From the NCBI GenBank assembly GCA_900547135.1, contig URFJ01000022.1, positions 1 through 19,160 of the forward strand: a DNA stretch of 19,160 nt, read 5' to 3'. Position 1 is the stretch's first letter. The number at the start of each line of letters is the position of its first letter. A program made the position numbers and the translations under genes. The stretch comes from an uncultured Eubacteriales bacterium. GTDB taxonomy: Bacteria; Bacillota; Clostridia; Christensenellales; CAG-138. Shown here in pieces: positions 1 through 8,063 of this stretch. Under the pieces are notes generated by a model. The model saw only the letters and a list, made by a program, of their open reading frames with translations. It did not search any database and had not been told where the DNA came from.

Positions 1-248
1 AGCCAATAAAATCTCCATCTTACGCTTGCAATCTATGGAAAAATAATGCTATACTATAATCAGTTAAAGATAATATAATCTTTATTAAAAGATCCAAGAA
101 CGGGCAAAAGTCTCATAGATTTATTGTGGTATGTTTTATATAACAGGTTGAGCCTTAAAACCCATTTGTTTTTGTAAATATTCGACAGCATGCGATAAAA
201 CAAGTCGTTTATATTGCATCAATTTGTAGTTATAATTGTATTAATATA

Positions 249-257
249 TGTTATAAT
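249..257 (+). promoter_or_regulatory. Extended -10 promoter for the three-gene export operon
   Basis: TG-T-TATAAT is an extended -10 element (TATAAT at 252-257) lying 64 nt before the ATG at 321. No convincing -35 sits at the usual distance, which fits an extended -10 promoter. A second candidate further upstream is TTGCAA (26-31), an 18-nt spacer and TATACT (50-55). The rest of 1-320 is AT-rich and I see no gene in it. Confidence 0.4.
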
Positions 258-320
258 TAAATATGGATTATTCATACCGGTATGTCATATTCAAATATTA
301 AAATGCAAAGGAGAAGTAAC

Positions 321-1190
321 ATGTTTAACAAAAAGAAGACCGTAGTCGCTTTAGCCGTTTTAATATGTATGCTGTTTAGCAGCTCCGTCAGTATAGTAGC
401 ATATGCGGCTGAACCCGACGGCTCAGTTTATTCGCCGGAAATCCCCGGCGAAATGCAGCCGTACACATTGATAGAGTATGTTACCAATAGTAGCTACGTT
501 ATCATTGAGGGAGGACCTGTAAAAACCCCAAGCAAGATAGAGATGTCTGAAGTACAGAGGGGGTTGCTGGAACAGGCCAAGCGAAACGGCTCTTACTATA
601 CCGCCATACATGAGGAATACCCAAGGCCGGTAAAGGGCGTAAAGGTTCAGTATTCAAGCGACGGGTTTATTCACGATATAATATTCCCTGAGGGCGTGGA
701 AAACCCGCTCTTGCAGCCTAAACAGCTTCTATCCGGCATAGCAAACGCCGGCGCTTCGCCCGTTATCCTTGTTGACGCCAACGGAACGGGTATAGAGATG
801 GAAATTATCGCGGTATGGGGCAAGCATAATAATACGCTGTACAAGGTATTCAATACCCCCAATAACAAGGGACGGTACGGCATAGGACGGGCCACGACAT
901 TCAGCGATACGATTGGCCAGGCGGATATAGTATTGGAAAAGGGCCATGTAGCTACCAGTCTTAAATATGATAACGTAGACGTAAGAACCGTGGTAGGCGT
1001 GGTGGCCATGGTAAAGGGGTCTAATAACCCTAGGGCGCAGAACATGAGAAAAATGGATGCCGGCGGTATGCCGGACGCAATATTGGATATCTGGAAAACG
1101 GGCGTTGAATACTGGGGCTATACATGGGAGAGCTCCTTCTCCATGCCCGGCACAACCCAATACAGCCATAACTGCAACATCATATCGTGA
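321..1190 (+). CDS. Secreted hypothetical protein, first gene of a three-gene operon
   Basis: I do not recognise this 289-residue protein. The start at ATG 321 is preferred over the in-frame ATG at 282 because AAAGGAG lies just before 321 and the protein then begins with a clean signal peptide: MFNKKK, a hydrophobic stretch to about residue 29, and a likely cleavage at AYA-A. No membrane segment follows, so the mature protein of about 260 residues should be released or wall-associated. The mature part is mixed alpha/beta-looking, with a glycine-rich middle and a Trp/Tyr-rich C-terminus. The next gene starts 10 nt after the stop, and its ribosome binding site overlaps this stop, so the two are co-transcribed. 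The function is unknown; the association with a lipoprotein and a membrane-anchored protein suggests a shared envelope role (inference). Confidence 0.8.
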   Translation: MFNKKKTVVALAVLICMLFSSSVSIVAYAAEPDGSVYSPEIPGEMQPYTLIEYVTNSSYVIIEGGPVKTPSKIEMSEVQRGLLEQAKRNGSYYTAIHEEYPRPVKGVKVQYSSDGFIHDIIFPEGVENPLLQPKQLLSGIANAGASPVILVDANGTGIEMEIIAVWGKHNNTLYKVFNTPNNKGRYGIGRATTFSDTIGQADIVLEKGHVATSLKYDNVDVRTVVGVVAMVKGSNNPRAQNMRKMDAGGMPDAILDIWKTGVEYWGYTWESSFSMPGTTQYSHNCNIIS

Positions 1191-1200
1191 GGCTTAGTCT

Positions 1201-2226
1201 ATGAAAAGGATGAGAATTGTTATTCTTTTGATAATTTCATCTATCGCATTCGGGTGCCTGGCGCCCGGATGCGGTAGCGGGGATAAGAACGCGCTGGCAG
1301 GGGATAAGACGAATTATTATATTACCTTTACCGTGACCCACGGCACATATGAAGAGCGCAGCCTGGAGAGCGACGTTTACTATTATAACCCGGGCAGCAG
1401 GGAGCTTAAAAAGATGGCGGCTGTGCCTTATAACGCGCAGTACCCACTTACGGTGTATGATAAAGGGCGGGATGTGGTCTTTTACTCCGCTAAGGCCGCT
1501 TCGGGCGTAGGCGACCAGCTATACGCTTATGACTATAAAAAGGATGAGCAGACCCAGCTCACGGACGACATATTTGCCATAAATCACATTATACCCCTGG
1601 GCAACGGCATACTGCTGGGCCAGGTGCCCTTCGGATCTCCAGATATTGCGATAAACCCATATCTATACGACGATGAAAAAGAGGAGCTTATCAACTGGAC
1701 CTGGGATCAGGATTACCATTTCAACAACATGTTCTATAACATTAGCAGTGGCCTGATAATCGGCTCCGCATATTCAGCGAGTGAAGATAACCGGAGGTTA
1801 GCGAATCAGGATGAAGAGGATTACGTGGAATGCGACAACCATGTGTTTATCATCGACGACAAAGGCGGCAAAGAGCTGTTAATGATTGAAAATAACGATA
1901 TACTCAACCTTATCAGCGTCAAAGATAAAATAGTGTATGGTTATAATAAGAGCGGCTTTCTTTCCTATGATATGAAAACCGGCGAACAAAGCTTTTACAA
2001 CCCTGAAATCGTTGAAAAACTGCATGAGAAACAGGGAAACAAAGCCTGGACGTTTCTGTATATAACGGACGATGAGAACGACTTTTTCATACTTGGCTCA
2101 AAGGACGGAGGTACATGCCTCTACCATTATAATAAGCCAAACGACGAATTGATAGATATCTATACAGCCGACATCACCCATGAGCAGCTTAACAACGCCA
2201 TAGTACTTCCTGAGAATTGGGGATAA
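1201..2226 (+). CDS. Putative lipoprotein, possibly beta-propeller-like
   Basis: The 341-residue protein starts with MKRMR, a hydrophobic helix and then Cys19 and Cys24, either of which could be the lipidated cysteine (AFGC or APGC). Neither is a perfect lipobox, because residue -3 is Ala rather than Leu. A Gly/Ser linker follows, and the rest is a soluble domain full of short beta-type segments with Asp/Tyr-rich turns (for example DVYYYNPGSRELKKM). This is reminiscent of WD40/TolB-like repeats, but no canonical motif confirms it. GTGAGG, overlapping the previous stop codon, serves as ribosome binding site. The following gene starts 3 nt after this stop, indicating tight translational coupling. 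I do not recognise the family; an extracellular sensor or binding role is only inference. Confidence 0.8.
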   Translation: MKRMRIVILLIISSIAFGCLAPGCGSGDKNALAGDKTNYYITFTVTHGTYEERSLESDVYYYNPGSRELKKMAAVPYNAQYPLTVYDKGRDVVFYSAKAASGVGDQLYAYDYKKDEQTQLTDDIFAINHIIPLGNGILLGQVPFGSPDIAINPYLYDDEKEELINWTWDQDYHFNNMFYNISSGLIIGSAYSASEDNRRLANQDEEDYVECDNHVFIIDDKGGKELLMIENNDILNLISVKDKIVYGYNKSGFLSYDMKTGEQSFYNPEIVEKLHEKQGNKAWTFLYITDDENDFFILGSKDGGTCLYHYNKPNDELIDIYTADITHEQLNNAIVLPENWG

Positions 2227-2229
2227 TTT

Positions 2230-3576
2230 ATGAACACTAATACCAATAAAAGGACACTTATTATACTGCTTGCCGCTGTCTTTGCCATAGCAGCGATTGC
2301 AGTGGCTTTTAGTACAATACCTTCTTTAAAAGCGCTGGTGTCAGGATTAAAGGAACCATCCCCTGTATTTACCGTTATTGCCGCTCCGGAACCCCTAGGC
2401 GGCGACCTGATAGAGTTGGATTTTGACGATTACATCATCAGGGATAATTTGTTCATAGCTCAAAACGGTGGCGAACGTCAGGCGTTTGAACTGGAAGACG
2501 GCCGGCTTGTAAGCGCCGAGATAAACCCCTTCAGCGGCACGTTTAACTATGAGGGTTACAGCGTTAATTTCGGTTTTGACTATGTTTTGACTAAAAACGG
2601 CTTCACGTATTTAGACGACAGCTATGAAAATCCGTTCACTATTGACTTATTGCTTTTGGATAGGGAGCATAGTACATGCGTGATAAACATATTAAACGTT
2701 GACGCCGGCGACGAGCGTATACCCGTGTTTAATGCATATGTTTTAAACCTAAACAGCGGCGAAATGAGGGAACTTACGCAGTCTGGCGGCTCTGAACAGG
2801 AGACCGGCACAATAATATGGGCCATAGCAAAGGAGGTTTCTCCGGACGGCAAAAAAATTCTTTACTATACAAACCGTGAAACCTATCAGGAGTATAAGGC
2901 GTACTCATATTATGTTCTGGACCTGGATACAGGCCGCGAGGACCGTATAACCGTCCCCGCTGAATTCATGGATGATCCGGATAAGACGTGGCTTATCAAA
3001 AAGCCGGAGTCAATATGGTGGAATGACGACGACAGCATAATATTTGACTATATGTTTATGTACCCCAATGAAAAGGCCGAGAAAAAAACCGCTTATATGC
3101 AGTACATAAAATATTCGGTGTCCGCAATTAAATCAGAAGTCGTCGAATCAAGCCTGATACAGGTCGAGCATAAGGGGTCGACTACATACTCTCCTATTAA
3201 GGAAAGTGAGTTTGCTATTAGGAGCGCCGGCCGCACCTATGTTTTCCTCAACAGGCTTACGGGGGAATTGCTAAAATTGGATTTACCCATAGATGATAAT
3301 TTAACCGTTGACTACCAAATAATTGACAATGCCCGCCAGCAAAGCGGCCACTTTGCGGGTCGCTTTGCTCTCAGCATATGCGAAGGTGCAGAGCTGCCGC
3401 GGCAGCTGATACTGGTAGATACGGGCAACAAAAGATCCTACCTTATTGATAAAACAAATTTTAAAAACGGCATGGCTGTCGATTATTTCGTTTATTATAT
3501 TAACGGCTGCTTTGTCTATACAATTATTGATAACAAATACGGTAAGAGTATATACGCGGTTGAACCGCCGTACTAA
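2230..3576 (+). CDS. Membrane-anchored hypothetical protein with beta-propeller-like repeats
   Basis: This 448-residue protein has one N-terminal hydrophobic helix (about residues 8-30) and then a long, probably extracytoplasmic, domain. The helix lacks a clear signal-peptidase site, so it more likely acts as an anchor. The domain contains SPDGKKILYYTNRE, a phrase typical of TolB/WD40-like or DPP4-type propeller blades, and several repeats of the type 'YVLDLDTGRE'. The fold assignment is therefore tentative. The start codon lies 3 nt after the stop of the preceding lipoprotein gene, and the GGGG ribosome binding site lies inside that gene's last codons. It resembles the preceding gene product in composition, so the two may be diverged relatives (inference). 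No enzyme motif is visible. Confidence 0.8.
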   Translation: MNTNTNKRTLIILLAAVFAIAAIAVAFSTIPSLKALVSGLKEPSPVFTVIAAPEPLGGDLIELDFDDYIIRDNLFIAQNGGERQAFELEDGRLVSAEINPFSGTFNYEGYSVNFGFDYVLTKNGFTYLDDSYENPFTIDLLLLDREHSTCVINILNVDAGDERIPVFNAYVLNLNSGEMRELTQSGGSEQETGTIIWAIAKEVSPDGKKILYYTNRETYQEYKAYSYYVLDLDTGREDRITVPAEFMDDPDKTWLIKKPESIWWNDDDSIIFDYMFMYPNEKAEKKTAYMQYIKYSVSAIKSEVVESSLIQVEHKGSTTYSPIKESEFAIRSAGRTYVFLNRLTGELLKLDLPIDDNLTVDYQIIDNARQQSGHFAGRFALSICEGAELPRQLILVDTGNKRSYLIDKTNFKNGMAVDYFVYYINGCFVYTIIDNKYGKSIYAVEPPY

Positions 3577-3625
3577 TCGTTATTGCGCAAATCTGCGCAA
3601 AATGAAGAATAGTTATAAAAGCATG

Positions 3626-3680
3626 CCACCAGGGAGTGGCCCTCCCTGGTGGCGCCGCGTATATAAACGCCGCCTTTTTT
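3626..3680 (+). terminator. Terminator of the three-gene operon
   Basis: A 10-bp hairpin (CCACCAGGGA at 3626-3635 with TCCCTGGTGG at 3643-3652) is followed by a second stem. In the second, GGCG 3651-3654 pairs with CGCC 3671-3674, and GCG 3657-3659 with CGC 3668-3670. TTTTTT runs at 3675-3680. The second stem plus U-run is a usual intrinsic terminator. The two stems share 3651-3652 and so partly exclude each other. Confidence 0.6.
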
Positions 3681-3747
3681 GACTACTAAATATAGCTAAT
3701 TGGCGCGCCATACGGCTTTAAAATCGCTTTAGGGTCTAATTAACCAA

Positions 3748-3966
3748 TTAGCAGCCGCAGTTATTGCAGCCACAGCCGCAGTTATTATTGTCCTGAAGGC
3801 CGAAGCCGACACCGTCATTGCCGATAACTCCAGCAAGAATCAGGATGATGATCCACCACCAGTTGCCACAGTTGTTTCCACAGCCACAGCCATCGTTGTT
3901 ATCAACCAGGAGCAGAAGGATGATGATCCACCACCAGTTGCCACAGTTGTTTCCACAGTTAAACAT
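3748..3966 (-). CDS. Small Cys/Trp/Ile-rich tandem-repeat protein, possibly spore-associated
   Basis: The 72-residue protein consists of two near-identical 25-residue units with the core NNCGNWWWIIILLLLV, then a Cys-Gly-Asn tail ending NNCGC. Each unit has CGNN/CGCG turns around a Trp-triplet and an Ile/Leu membrane-like stretch. At DNA level a 42-nt block is repeated exactly (3842-3883 and 3917-3958, 75 nt apart), which indicates a recent duplication. A strong AAGGAGG site 9 nt before the ATG argues that it is translated despite its odd composition. Short CGG/Cys-rich peptides with one hydrophobic stretch are common in sporulating Firmicutes (YjcZ-like proteins), but this is resemblance in style and not a demonstrated family match. 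It is convergent with the upstream operon. Confidence 0.7.
   Translation of the reverse strand: MFNCGNNCGNWWWIIILLLLVDNNDGCGCGNNCGNWWWIIILILAGVIGNDGVGFGLQDNNNCGCGCNNCGC
3842..3958. repeat. 42-bp exact direct repeat inside the Cys/Trp-rich gene
   Basis: The same 42 nt occur at 3842-3883 and 3917-3958. The 75-nt period equals 25 codons, so changes in copy number would keep the reading frame. Confidence 0.95.
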
Positions 3967-4241
3967 CGCGAGTTGCCTCCTTAAAATTGTCTGTATGCCG
4001 CCGGTCTTCTAAGCCGCCAGCTACCACATACTACGCTGATTCATCCAAATGTGTGCGCTGCTGATAAAGGTTTAACTTATAAAAACATTTGTTTGGCGGA
4101 CAGGGTCTTTTAACAGCAAACATAATGCAATATAAAACTGCTTTATGATAAATAATCTTAATTATTAACCATATTAATTGCAGCTTTGCATTGATAATAT
4201 GCCGCTTATTACAGATATCCGTTTATCCGATAAAAAACATG
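3967..4241. other. AT-rich intergenic region
   Basis: I find no open reading frame with a ribosome binding site here. It should hold the promoter of the minus-strand Cys/Trp-rich gene, but no sigma-A consensus is obvious on that strand. A sporulation sigma factor is possible and cannot be shown from the sequence. Confidence 0.4.
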
Positions 4242-4269
4242 TTGACATGGCGTAAAAAAGCCGTATAAT
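4242..4269 (+). promoter_or_regulatory. Consensus promoter of tRNA-Glu
   Basis: TTGACA (4242-4247), a 16-nt spacer and TATAAT (4264-4269) are both perfect sigma-A hexamers. The tRNA begins 16 nt after the -10. Confidence 0.85.
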
Positions 4270-4284
4270 AGTATATGCAGTTGT

Positions 4285-4360
4285 GCTCGGTTCGTCTAGT
4301 GGCCTAGGACGTCGCCCTCTCACGGCGAAAACAGGGGTTCGACTCCCCTACCGGGTGCCA
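4285..4360 (+). tRNA. tRNA-Glu (anticodon CTC)
   Basis: A full 76-nt cloverleaf with encoded CCA. The acceptor GCTCGGT (4285-4291) pairs with ACCGGGT (4350-4356), with G73 then CCA. The D arm contains the GTCTAG...CTAGGAC pattern typical of bacterial tRNA-Glu. The anticodon stem TCGCC/GGCGA closes the loop CTCTCAC, placing the anticodon CTC at 4319-4321, which reads GAG. The T arm AGGGG-TTCGACT-CCCCT is canonical. The acceptor stem carries two G-U pairs. The gene stands alone between its own promoter and terminator and is not part of a tRNA cluster. Confidence 0.95.
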
Positions 4361-4365
4361 CGTCG

Positions 4366-4385
4366 GAGCAAAGTCCACTTTGCTC
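4366..4385. repeat. 20-nt inverted repeat immediately after tRNA-Glu
   Basis: GAGCAAAGT (4366-4374), CC, ACTTTGCTC (4377-4385): a perfect 9-bp stem with a 2-nt centre, five bases after the tRNA 3' end. It could aid 3' processing or be a duplex DNA site; there is no T-run behind it. Confidence 0.8.
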
Positions 4386-4387
4386 AC

Positions 4388-4421
4388 AATCCCCTTACCG
4401 TTTTGCGGTTCGGGGATTTTT
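4388..4421 (+). terminator. Intrinsic terminator of tRNA-Glu
   Basis: AATCCCC (4388-4394) pairs with GGGGATT (4412-4418) and ACCG with CGGT inside it, closing a TTTTG loop. TTTTT follows at 4417-4421. Confidence 0.85.
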
Positions 4422-4729
4422 CACACCGCTCCCTTGCTCCTCCTCCCCCGCAAAAAGTCACGCTCGCTTCGACTATGCCCTCGCTAGCGCGGGCCTTTCG
4501 CCTCCACTTCGCTACCAACTATTCGCGGCGTGCTATTTCATAGCGCTTATGAGCATACCCCGCTTACTATCATATGGTCAGCCTATCCAAAACGGTCGCC
4601 GCTGCGCCGCGCTATATCGATCTGCCGGCATGGGCATTGACAAAAGCTTTGTTGAACCCGCTATCGCGTTTTCTACATTGCCGGTTTCAGCACGCCGTTT
4701 TAAGTGTATTGCGCACTGAAGCAATAGGT
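4422..4729. other. Intergenic region with no gene recognised
   Basis: A GC-richer stretch between the tRNA terminator and the convergent helicase gene. Open frames exist but lack ribosome binding sites and protein-like composition. Short CGCTCGCTTCG-like motifs recur loosely; I see nothing interpretable. Confidence 0.4.
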
Positions 4730-7700
4730 CTAAAGCAGGCTCAGCTGAACAGCATGGAGCGCCTTCCTTTCAACTGCATTCGACGTTTCGAGCAGTTCGG
4801 CAGGCATATCGTCAAAAAATGGAGATCTCTCGCCCGAATGCAGTAATATAAGTTCGTCGCGCGCACGTGTGACCCCAACGAAGAAAAGCCTGCGCTCCTC
4901 CTCAATATCCGCCCGTTCAACCTCCGCTTCAAGCGGTATGCACCCTTTACCCGCCCCGCATAAGAACACCGCGGGGAACTCAAGCCCCTTTGAGCCATGA
5001 AGCGTCATAAGCCTAACTGCGCCCGATGGATATGTTCTGCCCGTGCTCCTGGTTACATCTCCTTCCTGCCCATACGACACGTCTGGCATGAACTCCTCCA
5101 TATTCTTATAGAATACGGACGTATTGATGAGATTTTTAAACTGCGCCGCGCCGGAAAGCCCCGTTTCCTCGCCCCAGGATTCCAGTAGCTTTCTGGGTTT
5201 CTCCCTTTTAGCCCTGCCCATATACTTTCTTATAAGCGAGACGCACAGGCCCGCCCTTTCGTCACCAATGGCGCAGGCCGCCTCAAGCCCGTCCTCCGTA
5301 AGCCCGCCCACATCGCTCCTTAGCCCGCCAAACAGCGTTTCAACAAACTGAGTGATCAGCTCGGAGTGGCATTTAAGCGCGGTTTGCATATATGCCTCAA
5401 GCGCCTGTACATCCCCGCTGTTCATTATGAACCGGAAAAAGCACAGCGCGCTTCTAACGTCCTTGTCCATGAGGAAGTCATCCCTTCCGGATACGACGTA
5501 AGGAACGCTCTCCTTTTGCAGGCAGCGCTCAATCAGGTCGGCCTGCCTGTGCGTGCGGTATAATACGGCTATATCGGAAAACCCAATCGCGCGTGAGTCC
5601 GGCCCTTCAGCGGATATGTGCTGTGAATCCAACATATCCATGCCGCCTACCATGCGGTTTATCTCCTTTGCTACGAATATCGCCTCTGAAAGCGCGCTTT
5701 CAGCCGTAATAAGCCTTACCCCCGCCCCGCTGCCGCGCACCGCGTTGAGTTCGCGTTTCCCTCCGCTGTTGTTCGAGATCAGAGGCACGGCACATCCGAT
5801 TATTTCCGGTGTGCTTCTGTAGTTTTCAGTAAGCCGTACCGCTACGGCGCCTGGAAAATCCACTGAAAACCGCTCAAAGCAGCGGGCGTCTGAACCGCGG
5901 AAGCCATATATAGATTGATCCGGATCGCCAATGATGAAGATGCTTTTACCATGGCTTCCCCAAGCTTTTATCAACCTGTACTGTATGCTGTTTATGTCCT
6001 GGAACTCGTCTATGAGTATATGCGTAAAACAGCGGCGCCGGGCACCGCCCTCATCATTTTCATACAGGTCAAGCGCTTTTAACAGCAGATCGTCAAAGTC
6101 AAGGACGCCTTGAGCCATAAGCCTTTCCTGGTACATATCAAACGCCTCCCTCGGGATGGCCGCTTCATCGTTTGGCGCTTCGCATTTAAGGGATGAAACG
6201 CCCAAGAGGAATTGAGCGGGACTGAGCTTCATGCCAAGCTTGCGTATTATCTCCCCCGCTATCTCCCGCGCGCCATATTCGTCTATCAGGGATGCGCTTT
6301 GCCCATGCTTTGATATAAGCTTTAGGCTGATTGAATGGAAGGTACCGATATTCACCGCGTTCGCCGAGCGCTTATTGCCAAGTTCCCGCCCTATGCGCTC
6401 CTTCATCTCAGCGGCCGCTTTATTTGTGAAGGTAACCGCCGTGATCTCCGACGGTTTTACCCCGCATACATTGATAAGGTACGCGATTCTTGAAACAAGC
6501 GTTTTTGTCTTGCCAGTGCCTGGTCCGGCTATTACGGCCGTGTACGGGCTGCCCGATGTTACAGCCTCGCGCTGCCTTTCGTTAAGCCTGTCCAGCGGGC
6601 TTAGCCCGCAGTCTTGCCCCACCTCCTCTTTCTCAGAGCTTTTGCTCATATACCGCTGCCTGGATGCGGTTTTACAAGCCGTATGCTTTCTTGGCCCCTG
6701 AATGCCTAAAAAGCTCAGCTGTCCGCCAAGGGTATCTATCTCCTGCCGACTCAGCAGTTCTATTTTTCCATACTCCCCGTCATAGCCCGGGGTACGCTGA
6801 ACCCTGCCCATGCGCAGTCTCCTTATGCCCTCCTCAACGCAGGGTCCTGCTACGCGCCCTGCATCGGCAGGCTCCGCTTCCCTGAGTATATAAAACTCAG
6901 AGCCAAGCTCCCTGAGCATTAGCTCATAAAGGGCGCTCACCTTTACGCTTGCCGTTGAGCAGCCCGTAGACGCGGCTATTACCTCCGGCAGCGGCGCCAG
7001 GCTTTCAAAGGGTTTACCGCCGTCGGGCCTATAGCCCTCGTTCCTGTCAGCCAGTTCGTCCACGCGGTGCTGCACGCCTATGGTCAGCCTTTTCCCGCAT
7101 ATCGGACACCTGCCAAAAGCCTCCTGTGCTTCCATCGGCGACAGGCATACGCCGCAGGCGCGGTGTCCGTCGTAATGGTATTTTCCCTCCTCTGGGAAAA
7201 ATTCTATCGTTCCCGCCATACCTCCCTGTCCGTTAAGCGCCTTTGCAACAGCCGGATACGACATATCGGCACTCAGCAAATTGGCCTCCCGTCCGAGTTT
7301 TGAAGGCGAATGCGCGTCAGAGTTGGATACAAGTACATATGAATCAAGCGCGGAAATCCGCCAGTTCATAGGCGGGTCGGATGAAAGCCCCGTTTCAAGG
7401 GCATGAATATGGCCCGACATATCGCCAAAGCACTCCTCAAGCGAATCAAATCCCGAAAACGCCCCGAACAGCGAAAAGTGAGGCGTCCATATATGCGCCG
7501 GAATGAATACCGCGCTGGGACAGCAGTTAAGGGTTATTTCAAGCAGGTCGCGGCAGTCAAGGCCCAGTATAGGCCTGCCGTCGGAGCGGATATTCCCTAT
7601 GGCCTCCAGCCTTGCCGAAAGCTCCTCAGCCTCGTCAAGGCCTGGCAGGAGGATAAGGCTGTGCACCTTGCGCACCCTGCCGTTTTTTTTATAAATCGTA

Positions 7701-7972
7701 CTTATCTCTCCAGAAACCATAAAACGCGGCCTATTATCCAGCCCTCTCCCTATGCCTTCAAGACTGAACTCCTCCTTTAGCGCGTACAGACCCTCCTCAG
7801 CCGGCGCAAGCTTTTCCCTGAGTTCGGCTCGCCATGCCGGATGCGTAAAATCTCCGGTGCCTAGCAAGGCTATGCCCTTCTTTCTTGCCCAAAGGTCCAG
7901 ATACTCGGGCACACAGTCACGGCTGGTTGCCCGCGAGTATTTTGAGTGGATATGAAGATCGGAAATAAACAT
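4730..7972 (-). CDS. EndoQ-like PHP nuclease fused to a UvrD/PcrA-type helicase
   Basis: A 1080-residue fusion. Residues 1 to about 400 are a PHP-domain nuclease of the endonuclease Q type: DLHIHS (His7, His9), GTGDFTHP (38-45), GEIS (88-91), PAHIWTPH (158-165), SNSDAH (216-221) and a zinc-finger-like quartet, Cys273/276 and Cys289/292. EndoQ enzymes nick DNA beside deaminated bases such as uracil and hypoxanthine. Residues from about 457 are a superfamily 1A helicase with GPGTGKT (483-489), TFTNKAAAEM, DEFQD (655-659), GDPDQSIYGF (682-691), ENYRS (716-720), LHGSKGLEF (991-999) and FVGVTRARDEL. The linker contains QLSFL (418-422) and the protein ends QLSLL (1076-1080), both like the bacterial sliding-clamp motif QL[SD]LF. 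AAGGCGG precedes the ATG. The likely role is to nick at damage and unwind the strand for repair (inference). Confidence 0.9.
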   Translation of the reverse strand: MFISDLHIHSKYSRATSRDCVPEYLDLWARKKGIALLGTGDFTHPAWRAELREKLAPAEEGLYALKEEFSLEGIGRGLDNRPRFMVSGEISTIYKKNGRVRKVHSLILLPGLDEAEELSARLEAIGNIRSDGRPILGLDCRDLLEITLNCCPSAVFIPAHIWTPHFSLFGAFSGFDSLEECFGDMSGHIHALETGLSSDPPMNWRISALDSYVLVSNSDAHSPSKLGREANLLSADMSYPAVAKALNGQGGMAGTIEFFPEEGKYHYDGHRACGVCLSPMEAQEAFGRCPICGKRLTIGVQHRVDELADRNEGYRPDGGKPFESLAPLPEVIAASTGCSTASVKVSALYELMLRELGSEFYILREAEPADAGRVAGPCVEEGIRRLRMGRVQRTPGYDGEYGKIELLSRQEIDTLGGQLSFLGIQGPRKHTACKTASRQRYMSKSSEKEEVGQDCGLSPLDRLNERQREAVTSGSPYTAVIAGPGTGKTKTLVSRIAYLINVCGVKPSEITAVTFTNKAAAEMKERIGRELGNKRSANAVNIGTFHSISLKLISKHGQSASLIDEYGAREIAGEIIRKLGMKLSPAQFLLGVSSLKCEAPNDEAAIPREAFDMYQERLMAQGVLDFDDLLLKALDLYENDEGGARRRCFTHILIDEFQDINSIQYRLIKAWGSHGKSIFIIGDPDQSIYGFRGSDARCFERFSVDFPGAVAVRLTENYRSTPEIIGCAVPLISNNSGGKRELNAVRGSGAGVRLITAESALSEAIFVAKEINRMVGGMDMLDSQHISAEGPDSRAIGFSDIAVLYRTHRQADLIERCLQKESVPYVVSGRDDFLMDKDVRSALCFFRFIMNSGDVQALEAYMQTALKCHSELITQFVETLFGGLRSDVGGLTEDGLEAACAIGDERAGLCVSLIRKYMGRAKREKPRKLLESWGEETGLSGAAQFKNLINTSVFYKNMEEFMPDVSYGQEGDVTRSTGRTYPSGAVRLMTLHGSKGLEFPAVFLCGAGKGCIPLEAEVERADIEEERRLFFVGVTRARDELILLHSGERSPFFDDMPAELLETSNAVERKALHAVQLSLL

Positions 7973-8006
7973 AATAAACGGTCCGCCTTACAATAATTAT
8001 AGTGAA

Positions 8007-8035
8007 ATTATATCCTTTTTATCGAATAGATTCAA
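8007..8035 (-). promoter_or_regulatory. Promoter of the EndoQ-helicase gene
   Basis: On the minus strand TTGAAT (8035-8030), a 17-nt spacer and a perfect TATAAT (8012-8007), 34 nt before the ATG. Its -35 box directly abuts the -35 box of the plus-strand promoter at 8036. Confidence 0.7.
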
Positions 8036-8063
8036 TTTACATCAGGGCCATTTATGTTATAAT
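8036..8063 (+). promoter_or_regulatory. Promoter of the candidate structured RNA
   Basis: TTTACA (8036-8041), a 16-nt spacer and TATAAT (8058-8063). No protein gene starts for 600 nt downstream, so the product is most likely non-coding. Confidence 0.65.

Noticed and set aside
3696..3751. Inverted repeat CTAATTGG (3696-3703) and CCAATTAG (3744-3751) at the end of the Cys/Trp-rich gene
   Set aside because: Only 8 bp, AT-rich and 40 nt apart, without a T-run on the relevant strand; could be chance.
4283..4543. Open frame reading through tRNA-Glu on the plus strand
   Set aside because: It overlaps a certain tRNA gene and its terminator and has no ribosome binding site.
5124..7955. Many plus-strand open frames of 60-156 codons opposite the EndoQ-helicase gene
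   Set aside because: They are mirror frames of a well-supported gene with all its motifs on the minus strand; none has a ribosome binding site or a recognisable domain.
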